Source of the DNA: Methanomassiliicoccales archaeon
Lineage (GTDB): Archaea; Thermoplasmatota; Thermoplasmata; Methanomassiliicoccales; UBA472
Assembly: GCA_036504055.1 (NCBI GenBank)
Contig: DASXVU010000048.1
Span: 1 to 64,000, forward strand
Length of the DNA stretch: 64,000 nucleotides
Direction: 5' to 3'
Below, in pieces: positions 8,285 through 17,743 of the stretch (positions are counted from its first letter, which is position 1; every line of letters begins with the position of its first letter). Both the position numbers and the translations under genes were made by a program. The notes beneath the pieces are model-generated. The model did not search any database. It saw nothing but the letters and a program-made list of their open reading frames with translations, and was not told where the DNA came from.

Positions 8285-10228
8285 ATGACTTCTTCTCGGA
8301 TCCGGGTCCTGGCGGTCGATGATGAACCAGACCTGGGTTTCTTATCAAAGGAGTTCCTGGAGAGGTCGGGCGAAATAATGGTGGACAGCGTGACCTCAGT
8401 GGCCAAGGCCAGGGAGGCATTGTTGGACCAGAAATATGACGCCATAGTCTCTGACTATCAGATGCCCATGGAGGACGGTCTCCAATTCTTGAAGTCGTTA
8501 AGGGCGTCAGGGGACCAGGTACCATTCATCCTCTTTACAGGCAGGGGGCGTGAAGAGGTGGTCATAGAGGCGTTGAACAACGGGGCCGATTCATATCTGC
8601 AAAAGGGTGGGATGCCTGCTCCGATGTATGTAGAGCTGGAGCATCGTATACGCACGGTCGTCCGCAAACGCCAGGCAGACAAGGAGGTGGAACAGCGGAA
8701 CCGAAAGCTGCTCAAGGCAAACAAAGAACTGGCCTCGGCCAAGCTGGAAATGACCAAGCAGCTGGAGGAGATCACGGCGGGGAACATGGCCAGAGAGGAG
8801 GCCGAGAAGGAGCTTCGTGGAACCGAACTGAGGTATCGCAGCCTGTTCGAGGGGATGATAAACGGTGCGGCGGTCCACGAGATCCTGTGCGACGAGGCGG
8901 GAACCCCTATCGACTATCGCTTCCTGGAGATAAACGAGACATTCGAGAGAATGACCGGATTGAATAGGTCAGAGGTCATCGGAAAGACCGTTAAGGAAGC
9001 CCTCAAGGAGATCGAGCCGATATGGATCGAACGATATGGGAAGGTGGCCTTGACCGGCATTCCAGACCATTTCGAGAGCTACTCCCATGCGCTGGGCCGG
9101 CACTACGAGGTCTCCGTGTACCGGAACGCTCCGATGCAGTTCACCGTAATAATCACGGATGTCACAATCCGCAGGAAGGCCGAGGACGCCCTGAGGGCCA
9201 GCGAGGAGAAGTTCAAGGCCATCGCCAACTATGCGGCGAGCTGGGAGGCATGGTTCGACCAAAAGGGCACACTATTGTGGATGAACACCTATTCGATCGC
9301 CCTGACAGGGTATACCCCAGAAGAGTTCATCGCCGCCCAGGATTTCCTGTCCATGGCCATAGCCGAAGAGGACCGGGCAAAGGCTTTGGAGAAGATACGG
9401 GAGGCGATCAATGGCGGGTCGGGGGACAATCTGGAGGTAAGGGCGCTGCGCAAGAACGGCTCAAAGTTCTGGATCTCCATCTCCTGGCGTCCGATCCTGG
9501 ATTCAAACGGACGGTCGCTTGGTTTCCGAACCAGCGTCCAGGACATCACTGAACGTAAGCAGGTGGAGGAAGCGCTCCGGCGGGCCAGTCTCAAATTGGG
9601 AATGCTGAACAGCATCACCAGACACGATATCCTGAACCAGATGCAGGTCCTGACCGGATACATGGCCCTGTTCAAGATGAGGGACAAGGACCCGGAACTG
9701 GTTGCCTATCTGGAGAAGATGTCGCGTGCGGCCCAGAACGTGCAGCAACAGATCGCTTTCACCAAGGATTATCAGGATATCGGCAGTCAAACGCCCTCTT
9801 GGGTGTCGATAGGCAAGCAGACCTCCGAGGCCTTCGTCCAGCTGCACCTGAAAGGGGTGGCACTGGATGAAAGGACCGGAGGATTGGAGATCCTCATAGA
9901 CCCGCTAGCGATGAAGGTGCCATACAACCTCATCGACAACTCCATGCGGCACGGAGAGCATGTGAACCGGGTCAAGATGAGCATCGAGCAGTCCGGTGAT
10001 CTCATGAAGATAATCTATGAGGATAACGGCGTTGGGATCGCCGCCGAGGACAAGGACCTTATCTTCATCAAAGGCCACGGCAAGAACACCGGCCTCGGAC
10101 TGTTCCTGATCCGTGAGGTGCTGGCGATAACCGGCATCACGATAAGGGAATGCGGTCAACCCGGACACGGGGCACGGTTCGAGATCATTGTACCGGCAGG
10201 CGGATGGCGGCGGAACGCTTCAAAGTGA
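8285..10228 (+). CDS. Hybrid sensor: receiver - PAS - PAS - histidine kinase
   Basis: Cytoplasmic signalling protein of 647 residues. Order: receiver domain 1-125 with acidic pair D12/D13 and phospho-acceptor D57 (VSDYQMP); coiled coil about 125-178; PAS about 180-300; PAS/PAC about 300-428 ending in the TERKQVEEAL linker; phospho-acceptor H447 in SITRHDILNQM; ATPase domain with NLIDNSMRHG (548-557), EDNGVGI and GHGKNTGLGLFL. No membrane segment is present, so it senses an internal cue or another protein. Receiver-first hybrids with a TRHDI-type H box are common in methanogens and Thermoplasmatota. No separate response regulator gene is adjacent. The signal is unknown. Confidence 0.9.
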   Translation: MTSSRIRVLAVDDEPDLGFLSKEFLERSGEIMVDSVTSVAKAREALLDQKYDAIVSDYQMPMEDGLQFLKSLRASGDQVPFILFTGRGREEVVIEALNNGADSYLQKGGMPAPMYVELEHRIRTVVRKRQADKEVEQRNRKLLKANKELASAKLEMTKQLEEITAGNMAREEAEKELRGTELRYRSLFEGMINGAAVHEILCDEAGTPIDYRFLEINETFERMTGLNRSEVIGKTVKEALKEIEPIWIERYGKVALTGIPDHFESYSHALGRHYEVSVYRNAPMQFTVIITDVTIRRKAEDALRASEEKFKAIANYAASWEAWFDQKGTLLWMNTYSIALTGYTPEEFIAAQDFLSMAIAEEDRAKALEKIREAINGGSGDNLEVRALRKNGSKFWISISWRPILDSNGRSLGFRTSVQDITERKQVEEALRRASLKLGMLNSITRHDILNQMQVLTGYMALFKMRDKDPELVAYLEKMSRAAQNVQQQIAFTKDYQDIGSQTPSWVSIGKQTSEAFVQLHLKGVALDERTGGLEILIDPLAMKVPYNLIDNSMRHGEHVNRVKMSIEQSGDLMKIIYEDNGVGIAAEDKDLIFIKGHGKNTGLGLFLIREVLAITGITIRECGQPGHGARFEIIVPAGGWRRNASK

Positions 10229-10289
10229 ACGCTCACCCGATGGATTTATTTTTGTGGAAATGACCTCATATATTGGCCGGATGATGACC

Positions 10290-10309
10290 GGAGGGTTCGC
10301 TGACCCTCC
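10290..10309. terminator. Hairpin between convergent kinase and cooS genes
   Basis: A 7-bp stem GGAGGGT / ACCCTCC with a 6-nt loop lies between the kinase stop (10228) and the cooS stop (10330), which face each other. It could end transcription from either side; no long T run follows it. Confidence 0.4.
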
Positions 10310-10329
10310 CTCGTTTATGCTTGGATTCT

Positions 10330-12267
10330 TCACATCCCCAGCGCCTTCCTCTTCATCTCGATGTGGTCAGACATCAGCGCTGCCGCGTTCAACGGGCTCG
10401 GTTCCACCCAGAACTTGGCGTGGACCAGTCCATCGAGGTCCTCGGTCAGGGTCTTGATCACGTTGTGGCTCCCACCGATGTGCGGCATCACCCCGAGACA
10501 TACGCTGACCCCGCTGCCCACGAAATAGCTGCCGATCGCAACCGCCTTCGGAGAATACCATTCTGGAGCCGCCCCTACCACCGGCAGTTGATCGATCCGC
10601 ACTCCAGCCGTTCTTGCCAGTTCCGCGACCAGAGCCAGGATCCGGCTGTTGTCGACGCAGGATCCCATGTGCAGGACCGGTGGTATCCCAAGGGAACCGC
10701 AGACCTCCTGCAGGCCCTTTCCGGCCTGGTCGATGGACCTCGGCTGCAGCAGTCCCGCCTTGGCGCAGGCGATGGACGAACAGCCTGTCTCGACGCACAG
10801 GATGTCCCGTTTGATGAGTTCCTTGGCCAATGTGACGTGCCCATAGTCATGCTTGATCCGGGGATTGTTGCAGCCGACGATCCCCGCGCAGCCTCTGATC
10901 TTGCCCGATGCCACCGCGTCCAGCAGAGGCTTGAGGCTTCCTCCCAGTGCCTTCCTGATCGATTCCACCGAGAATCCTACCATGGCATCGACCGGGGCGT
11001 CTGGAATCAACACCCGTTCCTTCACCCGGTTGGGATAGTTGTCGATGGCAGCGGCGACGATCTTCTTTGATTGCTCGAATGCGTTCTCCGGTGTGATCTC
11101 TACGTAATAGCTGCCCTGAATGACGGCCTTCGGCGATGTCGTGAACAACATCGTGTGGTAACAGGAGGAGGTGTTCGCCAGTGTCGGGAATATGCATTGA
11201 TAGTCGACGACCATGGCCTCCAGCGCACCGGTGGTTATCACCAGTTCCTGGTCCAGATGGTTGCCCGCCTGAGGTATGCCTTTACGCATCAGCAGCTCAT
11301 TGCCGGTGCAGCACAATCCCACCAGATTGATCCCGCTGGCCCCTACGCCCTTTGCCCGGGAGATCATTTCCGGCAGGTTCGCCACATTGACGATCATTTC
11401 CGAGAGGATCGGATTGTGTCCATGCAGGGATATGTTCACCTGGTCATGCTTTAGCACTCCCAAGTTGACCTTAGAACTCTTTATGCTCGGGGTTCCGAAC
11501 AGAACGTCCGAGATCTCCGTGCCCATCATCGAGCCGCCCCAGCCATCGGCCATGGAGGCCCGCATTCCCTGCAGCAGGAATCCTGAATAGTCAGCGCCGA
11601 CCCCCATATGGACCCGGTGCATCGCCTCGACAACTTCCCGGTCTATGCTTCTCGGCAGAATGCCCGCCGCCTTCCACATGTCGACGCATGCCTGCGGTGC
11701 CCTCTTCGGCATCTGCATCTCCCCCTTGATGGTCCCGAACTCTTCAAGCATGGCCAAGGCCAGCTTCTCTGCCTTCTGGTTTATGGTGTCCGATTCGGGC
11801 AATCCGTACTCGGCCGCAAGCAGTTTCAGCTTCTCCTCATCCTTGACCATATAACCGGGGGCTTTCCCTCTGGCGGTCTTCAGCAGCGTCTCTACGACCT
11901 CTCGTCCGTGATCCGAATGGGAGGCAGCCCCGGTCGCCATCGTATCAAGAAGGTTTCTGGCCACCATCAGGTCGGCATCGGCACCGCAGACTCCTCTGGT
12001 ACGGTCCCCGCCCATTAGCCGGCAAGGGCCCATGGCACACCGCTGGCAGGATATCCCTTCGGTGCAGAACTTGCACTGCGGCTGTTGCCTTTCGAACCTG
12101 TCCCAGACGGTGTCGGTCCCTTCCTTCATCGTCTTACGCAGGACATCCTGTGTCGACCTATCCAATGCCCGTTCCTTGACCTTCTCCTCGATCTCGTCGG
12201 GCTTGAACTTCTTGATCGGGACCTTCAGGCACTCCACTGATTCAATTTCGGGCAGATCATTATCCAT
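10330..12267 (-). CDS. cooS: Anaerobic carbon monoxide dehydrogenase catalytic subunit
   Basis: Ni-Fe-S CO dehydrogenase of 645 residues, interconverting CO and CO2 with ferredoxin-level electrons. The N-terminal cluster ligands (C65, C68, C74, C77, C82 in CKFCTEGISCQRCAMGPC) and the active-site C-cluster segments GLCCTGNELL, GCNNPRIKHDYGH, ETGCSSIACAKAG and MGSCVDNSR are all present. ATG 12267 has a GGTGA ribosome-binding sequence 8 bp upstream; an open frame continues to 12387 but is not needed. No cooF, cooC, cooA, acetyl-CoA synthase or energy-converting hydrogenase lies in the window, so this is a solo CooS. Reduced ferredoxin from it could feed the Fpo-like complex at 54.5-64 kb. Confidence 0.92.
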   Translation of the reverse strand: MDNDLPEIESVECLKVPIKKFKPDEIEEKVKERALDRSTQDVLRKTMKEGTDTVWDRFERQQPQCKFCTEGISCQRCAMGPCRLMGGDRTRGVCGADADLMVARNLLDTMATGAASHSDHGREVVETLLKTARGKAPGYMVKDEEKLKLLAAEYGLPESDTINQKAEKLALAMLEEFGTIKGEMQMPKRAPQACVDMWKAAGILPRSIDREVVEAMHRVHMGVGADYSGFLLQGMRASMADGWGGSMMGTEISDVLFGTPSIKSSKVNLGVLKHDQVNISLHGHNPILSEMIVNVANLPEMISRAKGVGASGINLVGLCCTGNELLMRKGIPQAGNHLDQELVITTGALEAMVVDYQCIFPTLANTSSCYHTMLFTTSPKAVIQGSYYVEITPENAFEQSKKIVAAAIDNYPNRVKERVLIPDAPVDAMVGFSVESIRKALGGSLKPLLDAVASGKIRGCAGIVGCNNPRIKHDYGHVTLAKELIKRDILCVETGCSSIACAKAGLLQPRSIDQAGKGLQEVCGSLGIPPVLHMGSCVDNSRILALVAELARTAGVRIDQLPVVGAAPEWYSPKAVAIGSYFVGSGVSVCLGVMPHIGGSHNVIKTLTEDLDGLVHAKFWVEPSPLNAAALMSDHIEMKRKALGM

Positions 12268-12437
12268 GAGAATTTCACCAATCGGTATGATGACTTGTCG
12301 TTTCAACACACCCGATGGCATATATTGGTTTGGTTCGTCCCTCGGTTGGCCAGAGTGGCGATTGTTAAGGGAAACCGCCAGATGCAACTAGAACAGCATG
12401 ACGGCGGCAGGGTTCGTGGTGGTAGAAAATGAAGAGG

Positions 12438-12453
12438 GAACTCCTGGGAGTTC
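12438..12453 (-). terminator. Terminator hairpin after the polytopic membrane protein gene
   Basis: A perfect 7-bp inverted repeat GAACTCC-TG-GGAGTTC lies 19 bp past the stop of the 12472-13401 gene. On the minus strand it is followed by a T-rich stretch (CTTCATTTTCTA). Confidence 0.5.
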
Positions 12454-12471
12454 GTTGAGCGACCTTCTGTC

Positions 12472-13401
12472 CTAGACGACCGTCGTGGCCCTCCGATCCC
12501 TAAGAGCGGCGATCTTGTCCTTCAGCAGGAACAGCAGGCTGGCATAGGCCAGGACGCCAAGGATCGGGAATATGATCAGTCCGGCGGCGTTCGCTCCGCC
12601 TATCGCTGGGTCGTTGTTCAAGACCTCGACCAATGCCATGGCGTTGACCGCTGTTCCCATGGTGATGAAGAACCCAAAGAACAGTAGCACCACTGGATAG
12701 GCCTTCTTCGGCTTGGAGAGCATCAGAATGATCGCCAGGTATCCGATCGGTATGGATATCCCCAGGTCCAGGAATCGTACCATCCAGAAGCTTGTAGGGG
12801 CTCCTGAGTATGAGCCGGTCGCCGTGTCCCCGGTGGACATGACCTGGGAGATCTCCATGACCCACATCATTGCGAATATGAACAGGAACAGCGAAAGGAA
12901 TCCGACATACGCCTTTAGGGTTCTCGGTTTGAACTCGGGGGCATCTGCCGGGGTGAACTTCGACAGGTTGCCAAGCAGCAGGAACAGCCCGCCGATCACC
13001 AGGATCAGGAACAGCCAGGCGTATTGCTCGAAGTTGCCGGTGATGTTCGGGTTGCTCCACTCCTGGCCCACACCGACGGAGATGCCGGTGTACATGAGAG
13101 TGATCGGGGTCAGTATGAGGAAGTACTTGGATGAGCTCTTGCGGGCAAGTTCCAGAGTCCCTCCGATCAGCAGCAGCGGCGCGATCAACACCAGATTGAC
13201 GATGTCATTCCCCTCGTTCTGCCAGATCGCCGATTGGGATGTCCGGTAGTGTATATCTCCAAGGAATAGAGGTCCAAGGACGGCGATGGCGATCAGGACG
13301 ATGGCGCAGATTATCGCCACGGTTCCATTTACATACCATGGGAGTAGATGTTCGGTGGATTTTTCATCAGATTCTATTTTTGTCGAGACCAAGTTATGCA
13401 C
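12472..13401 (-). CDS. Polytopic membrane protein of unknown function
   Basis: A 309-residue integral membrane protein with about eight hydrophobic helices and a short charged N-terminal tail (IESDEKSTEHLLPW). The first helix is near 27-48. Conserved-looking loop sequences include GQEWSNPN after helix 3 and a proline-rich PADAPEFKPRT cytoplasmic loop. No transporter, quinone or metal motif was recognised. It follows the UbiD gene on the same strand after a 145-bp gap, so it may be a distal member of the quinone operon or an independent gene; a terminator hairpin closes it. Function cannot be given. Confidence 0.7.
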   Translation of the reverse strand: MHNLVSTKIESDEKSTEHLLPWYVNGTVAIICAIVLIAIAVLGPLFLGDIHYRTSQSAIWQNEGNDIVNLVLIAPLLLIGGTLELARKSSSKYFLILTPITLMYTGISVGVGQEWSNPNITGNFEQYAWLFLILVIGGLFLLLGNLSKFTPADAPEFKPRTLKAYVGFLSLFLFIFAMMWVMEISQVMSTGDTATGSYSGAPTSFWMVRFLDLGISIPIGYLAIILMLSKPKKAYPVVLLFFGFFITMGTAVNAMALVEVLNNDPAIGGANAAGLIIFPILGVLAYASLLFLLKDKIAALRDRRATTVV

Positions 13402-13546
13402 CTAGCCCACCGATGTCCGCGATAAGTCATATCTCCGCGTCAAAGGTCGGCGGTAACAAATAGAAACGGAACGTCGCTAATGAGCCGGATCCTCAACCCA
13501 AACTGAGAAGAACGGGAAGCATTTTTCGGAAGCCAGGGTCCAATTC

Positions 13547-15358
13547 TTATCCTAGACCGAACTCCTTCTTCCTCTGCTCTATGCGGTTCTTGACATCCTT
13601 TGACATCTCGATCTCATCCGGCCACTCGCGCAGGTATCCGTCCGCCGATCCTTTCTTTGTGGCATCGATGACCGCCCCGCTTCCCGCCAGCTCGATGTCC
13701 CGCAGGGGGTCGACATTGTTGAACGCCTTCCAAAGGACCAAGGAGTCATCACCGAGGTCAATGTCATCATACAGGACCAGTGTTAATCCGAGCGATGATG
13801 CCACGGTCCTGATATGATCCTTGAGCTGTTTCGAGCTCTCTGTCCCCTTTTTCATGCCTATCAGCACGACCGGATTCCTGGTGTCGAGGCCGACCGATCT
13901 GGACGTCACCGGGGACTTCAGCCCCAGGATCGCAAACTGGACATCCTCTTCGCTCAACCGGCTGCCGGTCATTGTGGTCCTTGAGGGCTCCCCATCGACC
14001 CTATCGGTAGCGTCAATGCCCAGTTTGCCTCCGAACAGGGGGTTGGGGGCCGAATGGTCCAGAACGTCCAGGACGCCCTCGGTCATGACAAGGTCGTGGG
14101 ACAGGTCCAGGTTATCCTGGATCTTCTGCAGAAGCATTGGCGGGTCTTTGAGCAGTCTCGGATCATCGACCACCACGATCATCTTGGCGAAGCTCATCTG
14201 GTTGTTGCCCCACAAGGCGCTCATGACCTTGCGGGCCTGCATGGGATACTCCTTCTGAATGGCCACCACGACGATATTATGGAAAACACCTTCCCAGGGC
14301 ATCCAGTAGTCAATGATCTCGGGCAGGATCTTCATCAATGGAGGAAGGAACACCCTTTCAGTGGCCTTAGCCATATAGCAGTCCTCCATGGGTGGCCTCC
14401 CCACCACCGTGGCGCTGTAAACAGCGTTCCTACGATGGGTTATCGCCGTGACATGGAATACCGGGTAGTCTCCCTGGAGCGAATAGTACCCAGTATGGTC
14501 GCCGAACGGCCCTTCCACTCGCTTTTCCTCGGGATCGACATAACCTTCCAGGACGAACTCCGATTCCGCTGGGACCTCCATGTCGATCGTCCTGCATTTG
14601 ACCATCTCCACAGGGGACCCGCGGATGAACCCGGCCAGTATCATCTCGTCAATTCCCTGAGGCATCGGTGCCGTCGCTGCATATGTGATCGAAGGATCGG
14701 TTCCGATGGCAACTGCCACAGGCATCCTTTTGCCCAGCTTCTTATAGCCGTTGAAATTGTGACGGCCGTCCTTATGGATGTGCCAGTGCATGCCGGTCGT
14801 ATTCCTGTCGAAGACCTGCATGCGGTACATTCCGGCATTTCTGTGGCGTCCTTCGACATCCTTGGTGAATACGACCGGCAGCGTGATGAACCGTCCCCCA
14901 TCCTGGGGCCAACATTGCAGGACCGGTAATTCAGAGAGATCAACATAATCTCCTGTAACCACAACTTCTTGGCAAGGGGCCCGGGAGCTTTTTACGGTAC
15001 GTGGGAACGCTTTGGAGAGGGAAAGGAGCTCGGGCAGCATGCCCAGCTTTCCCATCAAGCCCTCAGGCGGCGCAGTGTCCAGCAATCCACCGATCTTCTT
15101 CTCCAGCTCGTCAAGGCTGTCACAGCCCAGCGACATCGCCATCCGCCGTTCTGACCCAAAGGCGTTGGTCAGGACCGGGAACGATGAACCGGTCACCTTT
15201 TCGAACAAAAGAGCTTTCCCTCCGTTCGGACTTTTGGACATGCGGTCGGTCACTTCGGTTATCTCCAGAAGTGGCGACACCTCTCCCTTCACGCGGAACA
15301 GCTCCCCTTCCCTCTCCAACCGAGATATGAAATCGGCAAGGCTGCTGTAGTGCATCAT
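13547..15358 (-). CDS. UbiD-family decarboxylase, late menaquinone synthesis (MqnL-like)
   Basis: Prenylated-FMN-dependent decarboxylase of 603 residues. The conserved UbiD segments NAGMYRMQVFD with HWHIHKDG (174-198) and EGPFGDHTGYYS (282-293), which hold the metal/prFMN ligands and catalytic acids, are intact. Length fits the long UbiD branch used in menaquinone synthesis, where it removes the ring carboxylate after prenylation. Its start overlaps the UbiE gene stop by 4 bp, within an operon that also supplies a UbiA domain. No UbiX-type prFMN synthase gene is in the window, so that must be elsewhere. A non-quinone aromatic acid substrate is the alternative. Confidence 0.85.
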   Translation of the reverse strand: MMHYSSLADFISRLEREGELFRVKGEVSPLLEITEVTDRMSKSPNGGKALLFEKVTGSSFPVLTNAFGSERRMAMSLGCDSLDELEKKIGGLLDTAPPEGLMGKLGMLPELLSLSKAFPRTVKSSRAPCQEVVVTGDYVDLSELPVLQCWPQDGGRFITLPVVFTKDVEGRHRNAGMYRMQVFDRNTTGMHWHIHKDGRHNFNGYKKLGKRMPVAVAIGTDPSITYAATAPMPQGIDEMILAGFIRGSPVEMVKCRTIDMEVPAESEFVLEGYVDPEEKRVEGPFGDHTGYYSLQGDYPVFHVTAITHRRNAVYSATVVGRPPMEDCYMAKATERVFLPPLMKILPEIIDYWMPWEGVFHNIVVVAIQKEYPMQARKVMSALWGNNQMSFAKMIVVVDDPRLLKDPPMLLQKIQDNLDLSHDLVMTEGVLDVLDHSAPNPLFGGKLGIDATDRVDGEPSRTTMTGSRLSEEDVQFAILGLKSPVTSRSVGLDTRNPVVLIGMKKGTESSKQLKDHIRTVASSLGLTLVLYDDIDLGDDSLVLWKAFNNVDPLRDIELAGSGAVIDATKKGSADGYLREWPDEIEMSKDVKNRIEQRKKEFGLG

Positions 15359-16074
15359 TTTCCCTCCTTCTCCAGAATGTAAAGGTGGCAGATGCCCTGG
15401 GTCTGGGAGATCGAGCGGATGACCTTGAATCCCTTGGAGACCATGGTCTTCTCCAGCTCTACCGGCGTTGGGAAAGTGAGGATGGAGTCGCTCAGGTAAC
15501 GGTAGGCGGCGAGGTCTCCAGATTGCATGCTACCGATCAGCGGCAGTATCTGCGTGAGATAGGTGAGGTACAGCGGCCGGGTGATCCGACAGACCGGAAC
15601 GGAGAGCTCGAGCACGGCGAAACGTCCTCCGGTCCTCAATACCCGATTGACCTCTTCCAGGAAACCCCCAACATCCGGGACGTTCCGGATCCCGAAGGCC
15701 ACCATGGCCTTGTCGAACGTCCCCTCCCTGAACGGCATCAACAGTGCATTGCCCTGTATGGCCGGGAACGCCGAGCCAAGCCTCTTCCTCTCCCATTTAC
15801 TGACCGCGATCTCAAGCATGTTGCGCGAGAGGTCGATGCCCACCATGGAGCAGTCCGCCCGAGTAAGGGCCTGTATGGCCATGTCCCCGGTCCCGGTGGC
15901 GATGTCCAGGACCAGCTCCCCGTCCTTGAGCTCGAGGCAATCCAGGGCTTGTCCCCTCCAGATCCGGTCGATCGACATGGACATCAGGTGGTTCAGGCGG
16001 TCGTAGGTGGGGGTGATGTCATCGAACAGTCCTTCGATCCTTTCCGGGTTCTTATCCAGTTCCAAATCCTTCAC
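15355..16074 (-). CDS. Demethylmenaquinone/ubiquinone C-methyltransferase (UbiE/MenG family)
   Basis: SAM-dependent methyltransferase of 239 residues, expected to carry out the final C-methylation of demethylmenaquinol. SAM motif I is DIATGTGDM (57-65); FGIRNVPD near 128 and the YRYLSDSILTFP segment near 192-203 are characteristic of UbiE/MenG rather than of generic methyltransferases. It begins 34 bp after the permease-UbiA fusion gene and overlaps the UbiD gene by 4 bp, so translation is coupled. Among UbiE homologues some methylate other lipids, but the neighbours make quinone methylation the best reading. Confidence 0.88.
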   Translation of the reverse strand: MKDLELDKNPERIEGLFDDITPTYDRLNHLMSMSIDRIWRGQALDCLELKDGELVLDIATGTGDMAIQALTRADCSMVGIDLSRNMLEIAVSKWERKRLGSAFPAIQGNALLMPFREGTFDKAMVAFGIRNVPDVGGFLEEVNRVLRTGGRFAVLELSVPVCRITRPLYLTYLTQILPLIGSMQSGDLAAYRYLSDSILTFPTPVELEKTMVSKGFKVIRSISQTQGICHLYILEKEGK

Positions 16075-16108
16075 ACCCCAAAAGCGTTAATTCTCCATAC
16101 AGGTACGA

Positions 16109-17743
16109 TCAGACAAGAACCCCCAGGAGGACCGAGGCGAACACCATGATCGAGATCACGGCGTTGACATTGAAGAACGCGACGTTAACCTTGGAGAGAT
16201 CGGCCGGACGTACCAGCAGGTGCTCCACCACGAACATCACCCCGATCGCCGCCAGTCCGATCAGGTAGACCGTTCCCAGAGCGTACATCCAGAACAATGA
16301 GGCGAGCGAGACGAAGCTGACCACATGCAAGACCGACGAGATCATCAGCGCGTTCATCACGCCGTAACGGGATGGCATGGACCAAAGCCCTTCCTGCCTG
16401 TCGAATTCGATGTCCAAGCACGAATACAGGATGTCGAAACCGGCGATGTACGTTGTCAGTGCCAGTCCGAGCACCAGTATGCCCGGGGGAATAGAACCGG
16501 TGACCGCCACGCTGGCCCCCAGCGGCATCAGGCCGATCGAGATCCCCAGGATGATATGGCTAGCGGCCGTGAACCGCTTCGAATACGAATATCCCATGAC
16601 CACCCCAAGCACCGGGAAGGACAGCCAGAAGCACAATGGCGAGAGCATGGCGGCGGATACGACGAACACAGCGGCCGACACTATGACAAATATCAGTCCC
16701 TCCCGCATCGTCAGCATGCCGGACGGGATATGCCGCATCTTGGTCCTGGGGTTCTTGGCATCGATCTTCGCATCCACGACCCGGTTGAAGCCCATGGCCG
16801 CAGACCTTGCCCCGATGATCGCCAGGACCACCCAGAATATCATGGCGAAGGTGATCGGATTGTCCTTGGCCAGCAAAACGAGCGCCGCCAATCCGAAGGG
16901 GACCGCGAACACGCTGTGGCTCAGTTTTATCATCTGCGCATAGGAAGAGATCTTCGTCAGGACGGACCGGTCGTCTTCCGTCTCTTCAGTCACTTCTGGG
17001 ACCTCTTTCCACCGGCAGAGCCTCCGTTCCATATAGGTGAAAGCTTCGTAGAGGACGAGACCCAGTATGCTCATGGCGATGATGCCTACGAATATCTGGG
17101 TATACTGCAGATATCCCCATGCGTTATAGATCATGTATCCGAGACCGGTCGAGCCAGCGAAGGCCTCGGCGAAGAAGAGGACGGATATGGCCGTACCGGT
17201 CACGATCCGCAGGGACGTGAAACTGCTGGGGAGGGCCGCCGGAATGATCGCTTCCCGGAGAATGTCCTTGTTCGTGGCGTTCATGGACCTCATCGAATCG
17301 ATATACTTGCGGTCGATCGCGCTCACTCCTTCCTTGGTCGCCACCAGTATCTGGAAGAACACGATCAGCATGATCAGAAGTATCTTGGTAATATCGCCAA
17401 TACCGAAGAACACGAACAGCACCGGCAGGAACACCATCTTGGGGATCGGATAGGTCAGGAATATCAACGGGCTGAAGTAACGGTCCATCTTCTGACTATA
17501 GCCGATGAAGATGCCAAGCGGGAACGCCAGGCACCAGGCGAGAGCGATGGCCACGACGACCCGATATGCACTGATACCGAAATTGGACCAGAACACTGCG
17601 GTCTGAGCGGTGTCGATGAACGCTTCGAAGGTGGTCTCCGGGCTTGGGAGTATGGGTGACGATACCAGAAGCGAGACGATCGCCCAGACCATCAGGCCCA
17701 CCGCCAGGGAGAGCAGGTAACCGAACGCCCTCTGCCGGTTCAT
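16109..17743 (-). CDS. ABC importer permease fused to UbiA-type prenyltransferase
   Basis: One continuous 544-residue frame with two unrelated membrane domains. Residues 1-240 are a TauC/SsuC-type permease with about six helices and the EAA loop IDSMRSMNATNKDILREA (147-164). Residues 241-262 are an acidic cytoplasmic linker (VPEVTEETEDDRS). Residues 263-544 are a UbiA prenyltransferase with NRVVDAKIDAKN (320-331, the NxxxDxxxD Mg-diphosphate motif) and DILYSCLDIEFD (437-448, second Asp motif). The ATPase start overlaps by 4 bp upstream and UbiE/UbiD follow. The neighbours suggest the permease brings in an aromatic acid that the fused domain prenylates, as MqnP does with 1,4-dihydroxy-6-naphthoate. 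Substrate and coupling are inference; the fusion itself is read directly. Confidence 0.9.
   Translation of the reverse strand: MNRQRAFGYLLSLAVGLMVWAIVSLLVSSPILPSPETTFEAFIDTAQTAVFWSNFGISAYRVVVAIALAWCLAFPLGIFIGYSQKMDRYFSPLIFLTYPIPKMVFLPVLFVFFGIGDITKILLIMLIVFFQILVATKEGVSAIDRKYIDSMRSMNATNKDILREAIIPAALPSSFTSLRIVTGTAISVLFFAEAFAGSTGLGYMIYNAWGYLQYTQIFVGIIAMSILGLVLYEAFTYMERRLCRWKEVPEVTEETEDDRSVLTKISSYAQMIKLSHSVFAVPFGLAALVLLAKDNPITFAMIFWVVLAIIGARSAAMGFNRVVDAKIDAKNPRTKMRHIPSGMLTMREGLIFVIVSAAVFVVSAAMLSPLCFWLSFPVLGVVMGYSYSKRFTAASHIILGISIGLMPLGASVAVTGSIPPGILVLGLALTTYIAGFDILYSCLDIEFDRQEGLWSMPSRYGVMNALMISSVLHVVSFVSLASLFWMYALGTVYLIGLAAIGVMFVVEHLLVRPADLSKVNVAFFNVNAVISIMVFASVLLGVLV

Noticed and set aside
12268-12387. 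Upstream extension of cooS by 40 codons
   Set aside because: GGTGA ribosome-binding sequence just before ATG 12267 and the normal CooS N terminus support the shorter protein.
16325-17659. Long plus-strand open frame (444 codons) opposite the permease-UbiA gene
   Set aside because: Composition is rich in His, Arg, Asp and Gln with no hydrophobic core or motif, typical of an antisense reading of a GC-rich membrane protein gene.
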